Shown here: positions 1-5,967 of the stretch, piece after piece | Layout: each line of letters starts with the position of its first letter | How positions within the stretch are numbered: the first letter of the stretch is position 1 | Assembly: GCA_033763355.1 (NCBI GenBank) | Contig: JANRKT010000006.1 | Coordinates: forward strand, 1 to 19,123 | Source of the DNA: JANRKT01 sp033763355 | GTDB lineage: Bacteria > Bacteroidota > Bacteroidia > Chitinophagales > Chitinophagaceae | Direction of reading: 5' to 3' | DNA length: 19,123 bases | Translations under genes and position numbers: made by a program | The notes under the pieces: generated by a model | The model's input: the letters and a program-made list of their open reading frames with translations, nothing else | The model's database searches: none | What the model was told of the DNA's origin: nothing

Positions 1-1
1 A

Positions 2-304
2 AAAATGCCGGTATTCGGGTTCCGGTTTGGTAAGTTTACCTATGTAACCGATGCCAACCGTATTGATGAAGAAGAACGGGAAAAGATTTACGGCAGCGAA
101 GTGCTTGTTCTGAATGCTTTGAGAAAAGAAAAACACATCTCCCACTTTAATCTTGAAGAGGCCATTAAAATGGCGCAGCAACTGAAAGTGCGACAAACCT
201 ATTTTACGCATATCAGCCACCAGTTAGGCAAACATGCAGATGTAACAAATGAACTGCCCCCGGGTATTCACCTCGGCTATGATGGCCTTGTACTTGAATT
301 GTGA
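2..304 (+). CDS. MBL-fold metallo-hydrolase, C-terminal part (5' end outside window)
   Basis: The reading frame is open at the left edge, so the true start lies outside the window and only about the last 100 residues are seen. They fit the C-terminal half of a PhnP-like metallo-beta-lactamase-fold hydrolase, a family of metal-dependent phosphodiesterases and related enzymes. Numbering from the first visible Met at base 5, the YVTDAN segment (13-18) carries the expected metal-bridging Asp. KHISHF (43-48) and THISHQ (68-73) supply His residues typical of the active site, and the chain ends in the family's usual YDGL tail. The zinc-binding HxHxDH motif expected upstream is not in the window, so activity cannot be judged. 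The substrate is unknown. A decayed copy of the last 16 codons lies 72 bp downstream. Confidence 0.85.
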   Translation, partial: KMPVFGFRFGKFTYVTDANRIDEEEREKIYGSEVLVLNALRKEKHISHFNLEEAIKMAQQLKVRQTYFTHISHQLGKHADVTNELPPGIHLGYDGLVLEL

Positions 305-324
305 GTTAGTTCTGTGTGGCTAAT

Positions 325-367
325 GCGTTGGCGGGGACCTGCCTGCCGGACAGGCAGGCGCCAACGC
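325..367. repeat. Nested GC-rich palindromes (REP-like)
   Basis: The outer arms GCGTTGGCG (325-333) and CGCCAACGC (359-367) are perfect 9-bp reverse complements. Inside them CCTGCCTG (338-345) and CAGGCAGG (351-358) form a perfect 8-bp stem with a 5-base loop. The inner 21-bp palindrome sits directly after GGGA (334-337). Without it, the outer element would be a simple 9-bp hairpin with a GGGA loop. There is no T-tract, so it is not a standard terminator. Short GC-rich palindromes like these are scattered between genes in many Bacteroidota genomes. Confidence 0.75.
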
Positions 368-375
368 CAGCCGGA

Positions 376-426
376 TTGCCCGAGGGAGTAAACCCTTGCT
401 ACGACGGGCTGGTGCCTGAATTGTAA
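376..426 (+). pseudogene. Relic of the 3' end of an MBL-fold hydrolase gene
   Basis: Read in frame from 376, this stretch encodes LPEGVNPCYDGLVPEL followed by TAA. The intact gene upstream (254-304) ends LPPGIHLGYDGLVLEL and TGA. By hand count 10 of 16 residues and 34 of 51 bases match, with no gaps. Many differences are silent third-position changes, as in TAT/TAC, GAT/GAC, GGC/GGG and GTA/GTG. That pattern suggests the copy diverged while still under selection. No start codon or longer similarity is seen, because the palindromes begin just upstream. Confidence 0.7.
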
Positions 427-506
427 TCATGCCGTTATTTTACTTACCACTTCGTTGTATTGTTCATCCTGATGTTGTTCGTTAATTTCCCGTTTCATTC
501 ATTTGT

Positions 507-1466
507 ATGTTCAAAGAACAGATCAGAGAGTATTTTACATTCACCAGGAAGGAACGCCGGGGCATTATTATTTTATTGATTGCAATTTTGTTTATGTGGT
601 TCCTGCCCGATTTCTTTTCAAAAAAAGAGGCGACAGTCCCCGAAGAAAAAAAGAAAGAAATCTTACAGGAAGCGGCATTGCTTGAAAATGTGCAGCAGGC
701 TGATCCGGCAGGAAGCCGGATTGCTGCTGCAGATGATTTTAAAGAAACGCTGTATGAACCTAAAAGAGAAGAGAACATACCTGCAACCCTTTTTGAATTT
801 GACCCGAATACTTTATCCCCTGAAGGATGGAAGAGGTTGGGCTTACATGAAAAAACCATCCGCACCATTCAGAATTACCTTTCCAAAGGCGGAAGGTTTT
901 ATAAAGCGGAAGACATTGGTAAAATTTATGGTTTGAGAAAAGAACAATACGAGAGGTTGTTGCCTTATGTAAGAGTAGCAGGGTTTAAAAACGGGAAGAA
1001 GGAAACAGGAAGCGCATCAAATAACAGCAACCCGCCTGAGCAAACAGGGAAAGTTTTTTCAGTTGCAGTTATTGACATCAATACAGCAGATACAACTGCA
1101 TGGATTGCTTTGCCCGGTATTGGCAGCAAACTGGCAGCAAGGATTGTAAACTTCAGAAATAAGCTGGGCGGCTTTTATGCAATTGAACAGGTGGCGGAAA
1201 CTTATGGCCTGCCCGATTCAACTTTTCAGAAAATCAAAAACAGGTTATCCCTTCCGGACGGGTCTGAACCGGTGAAGATCAATATCAATACTGCTGATGT
1301 GAATGTACTAAAGTTGCACCCCTACATTAATTATTCATTGGCCAATGCTATTATACAATACCGCAACCAGCATGGAAGTTTCAAAGAGCTTGCCCAACTA
1401 CTCAATATACACCTGGTAACCACTGAGCTGTTTAATAAAATCAGGCCTTATTTAAAGGTGGACTAA
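507..1466 (+). CDS. Membrane-anchored helix-hairpin-helix protein (ComEA-like repeats)
   Basis: This 319-residue protein has one hydrophobic segment near the N-terminus (about 18-36), then a charged, probably disordered stretch to about 90. Three helix-hairpin-helix units follow. They start at FDPNTLS (98-104), IDINTADTTAW (189-199) and ININTADVNVL (258-268), and each continues into an RhH-type module with a GGFY/GRFY/GSFK turn. The second holds the canonical LPGIGSKLAARIV (202-214), the DNA-backbone-binding loop of the ComEA/HhH1 family. Units one and three lack that glycine-rich loop, so they may be structural. Known relatives bind DNA, including competence ComEA proteins at the cell envelope. 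That role is inferred here, and no competence genes are adjacent. The start is the first ATG of the frame, and no Shine-Dalgarno site or TAnnTTTG promoter is visible upstream. Confidence 0.85.
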   Translation: MFKEQIREYFTFTRKERRGIIILLIAILFMWFLPDFFSKKEATVPEEKKKEILQEAALLENVQQADPAGSRIAAADDFKETLYEPKREENIPATLFEFDPNTLSPEGWKRLGLHEKTIRTIQNYLSKGGRFYKAEDIGKIYGLRKEQYERLLPYVRVAGFKNGKKETGSASNNSNPPEQTGKVFSVAVIDINTADTTAWIALPGIGSKLAARIVNFRNKLGGFYAIEQVAETYGLPDSTFQKIKNRLSLPDGSEPVKININTADVNVLKLHPYINYSLANAIIQYRNQHGSFKELAQLLNIHLVTTELFNKIRPYLKVD

Positions 1467-1485
1467 CGCCTGTTAGCACTTCTTA

Positions 1486-1493
1486 TATTTTTG
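1486..1493 (+). promoter_or_regulatory. Bacteroidota -7 promoter motif for the acyl-CoA dehydrogenase gene
   Basis: TATTTTTG matches the Bacteroidota -7 consensus TAnnTTTG. It lies 31 bases before the ATG at 1525, implying a short leader. No TTTG is visible at the -33 position, so support is partial. Confidence 0.45.
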
Positions 1494-1524
1494 AATTATC
1501 TTGCTCCGTAATAATGCTTTCGCT

Positions 1525-2667
1525 ATGGAATTTCAGAAAGATGAATTAACACTGCAGGTATCCCAGACAGCCCGTGATTTTGCGCAACAGTACATCAAAC
1601 CCCATGTAATGGAATGGGATGAAACCCAGGAATTTCCCCTTCATGTATTTAAAGAAATGGGCAAGCTCGGTTTAATGGGTGTGCTGGTTCCTGAAAAGTA
1701 CAATGGCGCAGGGTTGGGTTATGTAGAATATGTAAATATTATTAAAGAAGTAGCAAAAGTCTGCGGTTCTGTGGGCCTAAGCCTTGCTGCGCACAATTCA
1801 TTGTGCACGGGCCACATTCTCCAGTTTGGAAATGAAGAGCAGAAACAAAAATATTTACCCAAACTGGCAACGGCTGAATGGATAGGCGCATGGGGGTTAA
1901 CGGAAGCCAACACCGGTAGCGATGCGGGCAACATGAAAACCACGGCTGTAAAAGACGGTAATGACTGGATCATTAACGGCACCAAATGCTGGATAACCCA
2001 TGGCAAGTCAGGAGATGTGGCTGTAGTGGTGGCGAGAACAGGCGAACCAAGGACAAGCGGCAACAGCACCGCTTTTATAGTTGAAAAAGGGACTCCAGGT
2101 TTCAGCGGGGGTAAAAAAGAAAACAAGCTTGGAATGCGTGCCAGCGAAACCGCTGAAATGATCTTTGATAATTGCAGCATTTCCGACAGCCAGCGGATGG
2201 GTGAAGTGGGCGACGGTTTTCGCCAGGCATTAAAAGTGCTGGATGGGGGGAGGATTTCCATTGCAGCATTAAGCCTCGGTATTGCACAGGGCGCTTACGA
2301 CGCATCTGTTCAGTATGCGCAGGAAAGGCAGCAGTTTGACCAACCCATTTCAAACTTCCAGGCCATTGCATTTAAGCTGGCCGATATGGCAACAGAAATT
2401 GCAGCGGCTGAATTGCTTACTTTACAGGCTGCCGATATGAAGAACAAAGGGCTTAAGATGACCAAAGAAGCGGCCATGGCAAAATATTATGCCAGCGAAG
2501 TCGCGGTTAGAGTAGCAACAGATGCAGTGCAGATTTTCGGCGGGTATGGTTATACGAAAGATTTCCCCGTTGAAAAATTTTATCGTGACAGTAAGCTCTG
2601 CACCATTGGCGAAGGCACTTCCGAAATCCAGAAAATAGTAATTGCGAGAGAAGTGATTAATAAATAG
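1525..2667 (+). CDS. Acyl-CoA dehydrogenase (short/branched-chain type)
   Basis: This 380-residue FAD flavoenzyme catalyses the first oxidation of an acyl-CoA thioester to the 2,3-enoyl-CoA, in fatty-acid or branched-chain amino-acid breakdown. Its length matches the family, with an N-terminal helical domain, a middle beta domain and a C-terminal helical domain. The first signature, GLTEANTGSDAG (124-135), and the second, QIFGGYGYTKDFPVEKFYRD (336-355), are both intact. The catalytic base is expected to be Glu363 in GEGTSEIQ, the position used by short- and medium-chain enzymes. I chose the ATG at 1525 because MEFQKDELTL is the normal family start. A TTG at 1501 would add eight atypical residues and lies close to the expected transcription start. 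Chain-length specificity cannot be read from the sequence. No electron-transfer flavoprotein or other beta-oxidation gene is adjacent. Confidence 0.93.
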   Translation: MEFQKDELTLQVSQTARDFAQQYIKPHVMEWDETQEFPLHVFKEMGKLGLMGVLVPEKYNGAGLGYVEYVNIIKEVAKVCGSVGLSLAAHNSLCTGHILQFGNEEQKQKYLPKLATAEWIGAWGLTEANTGSDAGNMKTTAVKDGNDWIINGTKCWITHGKSGDVAVVVARTGEPRTSGNSTAFIVEKGTPGFSGGKKENKLGMRASETAEMIFDNCSISDSQRMGEVGDGFRQALKVLDGGRISIAALSLGIAQGAYDASVQYAQERQQFDQPISNFQAIAFKLADMATEIAAAELLTLQAADMKNKGLKMTKEAAMAKYYASEVAVRVATDAVQIFGGYGYTKDFPVEKFYRDSKLCTIGEGTSEIQKIVIAREVINK

Positions 2668-2694
2668 GTTTACGATTGCCTGCTGTTATATACG

Positions 2695-2718
2695 GCCCCG
2701 CCGAAGGCGGGGCTTTTT
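2695..2718 (+). terminator. Intrinsic terminator after the acyl-CoA dehydrogenase gene
   Basis: GCCCCGCC (2695-2702) and GGCGGGGC (2706-2713) form a perfect 8-bp stem around a GAA loop, followed by TTTTT. It sits 27 bases after the stop codon and ends one base before the stop of the convergent small gene, so it separates the two. Confidence 0.9.
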
Positions 2719-2719
2719 A

Positions 2720-2896
2720 TTAAGGCATAAAATCCTCTTCTTCCCTGGGCCCATACTTATCAAACAACTTATCAATAGCCCCGGCAAACAAAGGAAATTT
2801 TTCTTTAGTATAATCTTTTATCACAGTAATGGCATTCATGGCCTGTTCATCCGTAAGGCCCGCCTGTTGTTTTAACCTGTCTATTAATTCATCCAT
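2720..2896 (-). CDS. Small conserved-looking hypothetical protein (58 aa)
   Basis: The minus strand encodes a 58-residue protein, from ATG at 2894-2896 to TAA at 2720-2722. It begins MDELIDRLKQQAGLTDEQAM and ends REEEDFMP. It appears to be two or three amphipathic helices with no signal peptide or membrane segment. The LTDEQA...VIKDYTKEKFP pattern loosely recalls short helical modules of the DUF2267/DUF2780 kind, but I am recalling that similarity and have not tested it. Support for a real gene comes from its position filling the gap between two terminators, its protein-like composition and the sharp fit of its stop to the terminator at 2695. It follows clpX, but the terminator at 2931-2956 suggests it is not simply co-transcribed. 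No TAnnTTTG promoter is visible. Function unknown. Confidence 0.7.
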   Translation of the reverse strand: MDELIDRLKQQAGLTDEQAMNAITVIKDYTKEKFPLFAGAIDKLFDKYGPREEEDFMP

Positions 2897-2930
2897 AAGC
2901 TTATGTTTATGCGCTGAAGTTAATGCAAAT

Positions 2931-2956
2931 AAAAAAAGCCGGAAATCAATCCCGGC
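2931..2956 (-). terminator. Intrinsic terminator after clpX
   Basis: On the minus strand GCCGGGA pairs with TTCCGGC-type sequence (2938-2956; 7 bp including one G-U, 5-base loop), followed directly by TTTTTTT (2937-2931). It lies 50 bases after the clpX stop codon and upstream of the 58-residue gene. Confidence 0.85.
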
Positions 2957-3006
2957 AGTTATCTTTTTCTTACTAACTTTTTCTGACTATTGACTTCTTC
3001 GGCCCC

Positions 3007-4239
3007 TCACGCCACCTTCAGCAAACTGATCTTCGATTTATCAAATTTATGTTTGGCATAATCCAGCGAAAGATGGAATTTCTTTTCGCCTGAAGTGGGC
3101 ATTTCAAACATGGCATCTGTTAATATGTTTTCGCAAATAGAACGTAATCCCCTTGCGCCAAGTTTATATTCAACCGCTTTTTCTACCATAAAGTCCAGCA
3201 CATCTTCTTCTATTGACAGCTCAATGCCTTCCAGTTCAAATAACCGTTTGTATTGTTTCAGCAAAGAGTTCTTTGGTTCTTTTAAAATGGCACGGAGCGT
3301 AACAGCATCCAGCGGGTTAAGATAAGTAACTACAGGCAGGCGGCCCAGCAGTTCGGGTATCAGGCCAAAAGCCCTGAGGTCCTGTGCATTTACATAACGC
3401 AGCAGGTTTTTCTTCATCTCATCCTGCTCTTCTTTATTTACATTAAACCCGATGGCATTGGTATTTACCCGGCGGGCAATAATTTTATCAATGCTGTCAA
3501 ATGCGCCGCCGCAAATAAAAAGTATATTCTGCGTATTTACTTTAATCAGTTTTTGTTCAGGATGTTTGCGCCCGCCCTGCGGGGGAACCAGCACTTCGGT
3601 GCCTTCCAGTAATTTTAATAAGCCCTGCTGCACACCTTCGCCGCTTACATCACGAGTAATGGAGGGGTTATCTCCCTTGCGGGCAATTTTATCTATCTCA
3701 TCTATGTAAACAATTCCTTTTTCCGCAGCAGTAACATCGTAATTGCAAACCTGCAGCAAACGTGTAAGTATGCTTTCCACGTCTTCACCTACATAACCGG
3801 CCTCGGTAAATACAGTGGCATCTACAATGGTAAAAGGCACATTCAGCAAACGGGCAATGGTTTTTGCAAGCAGCGTTTTACCGGTTCCTGTTTCACCCAC
3901 CATTACGATATTGCTTTTTTCAATTTCTATTTCACTTTCAACCTGTTTATGCTGCAAACGTTTGTAATGATTATAAACAGCAACCGCCAGTACTTTCTTT
4001 GCATCGTCCTGGCCGATTACATATTCATCTAGGAATTTTTTTATTTCAACAGGTTTTTTTACAGTGAGTTTGTATTGGGAAGAAGTCTGGTCATGGCGGA
4101 TCATCAGTTCCTGGTCAATTATTTCACGGGCATGCTCCACGCAGTTTTCGCAAATATGTCCTTCCTGTCCCGCAATCAGAATTTTCACTTCGTCACGGTT
4201 GCGTCCGCAAAAAGAGCAATGAAGGGTTGATTTGGCCAT
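3007..4239 (-). CDS. clpX: ATP-dependent Clp protease ATP-binding subunit ClpX
   Basis: This AAA+ unfoldase of 410 residues recognises, unfolds and threads tagged proteins into ClpP in the cytoplasm. The N-terminal zinc-binding domain has Cys8, Cys11, Cys30 and Cys33. The ATPase core has Walker A GETGTGKT (115-122), the pore loop GYVG (148-151), Walker B IVYIDEID (176-183), the RKH pore loop (224-226), an arginine-finger region PELLGRLP (295-302) and sensor 2 GARGLR (361-366). An IGF tripeptide (263-265) is the loop that docks onto ClpP, so this ClpX should work with one or both neighbouring ClpPs. Length is normal for the family. It is the last of the tig-clpP-clpP-clpX series. A -7 motif and a long hairpin upstream suggest it can be transcribed or tuned separately from clpP. 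Confidence 0.98.
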   Translation of the reverse strand: MAKSTLHCSFCGRNRDEVKILIAGQEGHICENCVEHAREIIDQELMIRHDQTSSQYKLTVKKPVEIKKFLDEYVIGQDDAKKVLAVAVYNHYKRLQHKQVESEIEIEKSNIVMVGETGTGKTLLAKTIARLLNVPFTIVDATVFTEAGYVGEDVESILTRLLQVCNYDVTAAEKGIVYIDEIDKIARKGDNPSITRDVSGEGVQQGLLKLLEGTEVLVPPQGGRKHPEQKLIKVNTQNILFICGGAFDSIDKIIARRVNTNAIGFNVNKEEQDEMKKNLLRYVNAQDLRAFGLIPELLGRLPVVTYLNPLDAVTLRAILKEPKNSLLKQYKRLFELEGIELSIEEDVLDFMVEKAVEYKLGARGLRSICENILTDAMFEMPTSGEKKFHLSLDYAKHKFDKSKISLLKVA

Positions 4240-4261
4240 GATTTGTTTATTGGTTGGAGAA

Positions 4262-4269
4262 CAAATTTA
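4262..4269 (-). promoter_or_regulatory. Bacteroidota -7 promoter motif for clpX
   Basis: The minus strand reads TAAATTTG, an exact match to TAnnTTTG, 22 bases before the clpX ATG. The -33 TTTG is missing because that position falls inside the hairpin at 4279-4340. Probable secondary promoter for clpX, medium to low certainty. Confidence 0.45.
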
Positions 4270-4278
4270 GAAAGAAAA

Positions 4279-4340
4279 CGCCATTACCTGTTCTAAATTA
4301 CTGCCTTCCGGAGCAGGAACCCTTAAAACAGGCAATGGCG
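4279..4340 (-). promoter_or_regulatory. Long hairpin between the second clpP and clpX
   Basis: CGCCATTACCTGTT (4279-4292) and AACAGGCAATGGCG (4327-4340) are reverse complements over 13 of 14 positions, and a further TAA/TTA pairing (4294-4296 with 4323-4325) follows one mismatch. A small inner stem CTGC/GCAG (4301-4304, 4313-4316) lies in the loop. In the minus direction the structure is followed by TTTTCTTTCT, so it could be a weak terminator or attenuator after clpP, an RNA-processing site, or an mRNA-stabilising end. It starts 27 bases after the clpP stop codon. Confidence 0.65.
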
Positions 4341-4367
4341 ATATATAAAATGCTGCTTGTTACAAGA

Positions 4368-4994
4368 TTAGAGTTTTTCTATAATTTCATCCACAATGCC
4401 ATAAGCTTTTGATTCTTTGGCATCCATCCAGTAGTCACGGTCAAAATCTTTCATGATTTTTTCAAAAGTCTGGCCGCAATTGTCTGCAAGGATTTTTGCG
4501 CCCAATTCTTTTGTTTTGCGTACCTGTTCTGCCATAATTTCAAGGTCGGCAGATGTGCCCTGACCGCCTCCGCTGGGCTGGTGTATCATCACTTCGCCGT
4601 GTGGAAAAATAAAACGCCTTCCTTTTTTACCGCCACTCAGCAATATAGAACCCATTGAAGCCGCCATGCCCATGCAAACAGTTGCCACGGGAGATTTGAT
4701 AAGCTGCATGGTATCATAAATAACCATGCCGCTGGTAACAATGCCGCCCGGGCTGTTAATATAGAAAGTGATTTCTTTTCCAGGGTCGGCAGCATCAAGA
4801 TAAAGCAGCCTTGAGGTAATGTCTTTGGCTGTTCTGTCGTCCACTGCGCCCCATAGGAAAACACGGCGCTGTTCAAGGAATTTTTTATCAAACTGTGCAC
4901 TGGCAACCATTTTCTCAATGGGGTTGTCATTTACTTTCGGCTCATCTTCATCATCATCCATCCTGAAAGGCTTATGAAATTTATTGTAATGCAT
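4368..4994 (-). CDS. clpP: ATP-dependent Clp protease proteolytic subunit (second, downstream copy)
   Basis: This 208-residue serine protease subunit normally stacks as two seven-membered rings and degrades polypeptides fed by ClpX. The catalytic triad is Ser113 in GMAASMGS, His138 in VMIHQPSGG and Asp183 in KDFDRDYWM. The substrate-binding YINSPGG segment (78-84) is present. The N-terminus carries an acidic stretch (RMDDDEDEPKVNDNP, 11-25) that the other copy lacks, perhaps a propeptide or a partner-specific axial region. The ATG lies 52 bases after the stop of the upstream clpP, so the two are probably co-transcribed. It is clearly diverged from its neighbour but shares the KDFDRDYWM block. 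Whether the two make mixed or separate tetradecamers cannot be told from sequence. Confidence 0.96.
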   Translation of the reverse strand: MHYNKFHKPFRMDDDEDEPKVNDNPIEKMVASAQFDKKFLEQRRVFLWGAVDDRTAKDITSRLLYLDAADPGKEITFYINSPGGIVTSGMVIYDTMQLIKSPVATVCMGMAASMGSILLSGGKKGRRFIFPHGEVMIHQPSGGGQGTSADLEIMAEQVRKTKELGAKILADNCGQTFEKIMKDFDRDYWMDAKESKAYGIVDEIIEKL

Positions 4995-5046
4995 ACCTTA
5001 TGATAATTTTTTTTGAATTGATCTTATGTTGTGGCGGGGTTGGTTT

Positions 5047-5742
5047 TTAATTATCCTTTTTTTGTTTTTTGGGATTAATGACCAGCACTTCATCAACAAG
5101 CCCGTAATCTTTTGCTTCCTGCGCAGTCATCCAGTAATCACGGTCAAAATCTTTTTGAATCTTCTCTGCGCCCTGCCCGCTGTGGTAAGAGATAACATCG
5201 TATAATTCTTTCTTTATTTTTTTCACTTCATTTACGGTAATCTCAATATCGCTTGCCTGGCCCCCGGCGCCTGCACTGGGCTGGTGCATCATAATCCGTG
5301 CATGTTTCAATGCAGTTCTTTTGCCCTTTGCACCAGCGCACATCAATACTGCTGCCATACTTGCTGCAACACCAATACAAATGGTAGAAACATCCGGTGT
5401 TACATATTGCATGGTATCATAAACGCCAAGGCCTGAATACACCGCACCGCCCGGGCTGTTGATGTACATCTGAATATCGCGGTGCCTGTCGGTACTGTCA
5501 AGAAACAGCAACTGCGCTGTAATAATGTTGGCTACTTCATCTGATACGGGGTATCCAAGAAAGATGATGCGGTCCATCATCAGGCGGCTGTAAACATCCA
5601 TTACGGCAACATTCATAGGCCGCTCTTCAATAATGTTGGGTGTAAGACTGGTGATCATGTGATTGGTATATCCGTGCAATGTATTGCTGGAAATACCTTT
5701 ATGCTTTACAGCATATTTTTCAAATTCTTTTCCGAGGTTCAT
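5047..5742 (-). CDS. clpP: ATP-dependent Clp protease proteolytic subunit (first, upstream copy)
   Basis: This is a second complete ClpP of 231 residues, with Ser128 in GVAASMAA, His153 in IMMHQPSAG, Asp198 in KDFDRDYWM and the YINSPGG substrate strand. I placed the start at the ATG at 5742 (MNLGKEFEKYAVKHKG), which resembles other Bacteroidota ClpP N-termini. A TTG at 5769 would add nine residues and is less likely. The C-terminus ends in a short basic tail, INPKKQKKDN. A terminator after tig separates it from the trigger-factor gene, so it probably has its own promoter in 5743-5876. The best candidate there is a poor TATTTGG sequence. It is followed closely by the second clpP and then clpX, which suggests shared function in ATP-dependent proteolysis. 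Confidence 0.96.
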   Translation of the reverse strand: MNLGKEFEKYAVKHKGISSNTLHGYTNHMITSLTPNIIEERPMNVAVMDVYSRLMMDRIIFLGYPVSDEVANIITAQLLFLDSTDRHRDIQMYINSPGGAVYSGLGVYDTMQYVTPDVSTICIGVAASMAAVLMCAGAKGKRTALKHARIMMHQPSAGAGGQASDIEITVNEVKKIKKELYDVISYHSGQGAEKIQKDFDRDYWMTAQEAKDYGLVDEVLVINPKKQKKDN

Positions 5743-5843
5743 ATTAGAAGATTTCTGAATTGAGGGCAATTTAAGTTATTTGATTTACCAAATACCGTGC
5801 TACTGAAAAAATCGGACAAAATGCCATGAAAAGATATGGAAGC

Positions 5844-5869
5844 AGGAAGTAGGAAGTAAGGAGTAAGGT
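5844..5869. repeat. Degenerate heptamer tandem repeat
   Basis: The gap between tig and clpP contains AGGAAGT AGGAAGT AAGGAGT AAGGTG in a row: two perfect 7-base units, one with two changes and a partial fourth. Short heptamer runs of this purine-rich type occur between genes in some bacterial genomes. No function is evident. Confidence 0.6.
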
Positions 5870-5876
5870 GTTTCTG

Positions 5877-5909
5877 ATAAAATAAAAGACCGGGATTTAT
5901 GTCCCGGCC
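5877..5909 (-). terminator. Intrinsic terminator after tig
   Basis: On the minus strand GGCCGGGA and TCCCGGTC form an 8-bp stem (one G-U) around CATAAA (5888-5909), followed by TTTTATTTTATC. It lies 58 bases past the tig stop codon and separates tig from the clpP-clpP-clpX unit. Confidence 0.88.
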
Positions 5910-5936
5910 AATGAATACTATAATTTCTTTTGTTAA

Positions 5937-5954
5937 CCCGCCTACGGATGCGGG
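5937..5954. repeat. Small GC-rich palindrome (REP-like)
   Basis: CCCGC (5937-5941) and GCGGG (5950-5954) pair around an 8-base loop, 13 bases beyond the tig stop. No T-tract follows on the minus strand, so it is probably not a terminator. It resembles the other CCCGCC-type palindromes in the window. Confidence 0.5.
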
Positions 5955-5967
5955 ACGATAAACAGGT

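Noticed and set aside
1719..2261. A 180-codon minus-strand frame inside the acyl-CoA dehydrogenase gene
   Set aside because: Fully covered by a conserved coding frame on the other strand, with no independent promoter or protein-like features.
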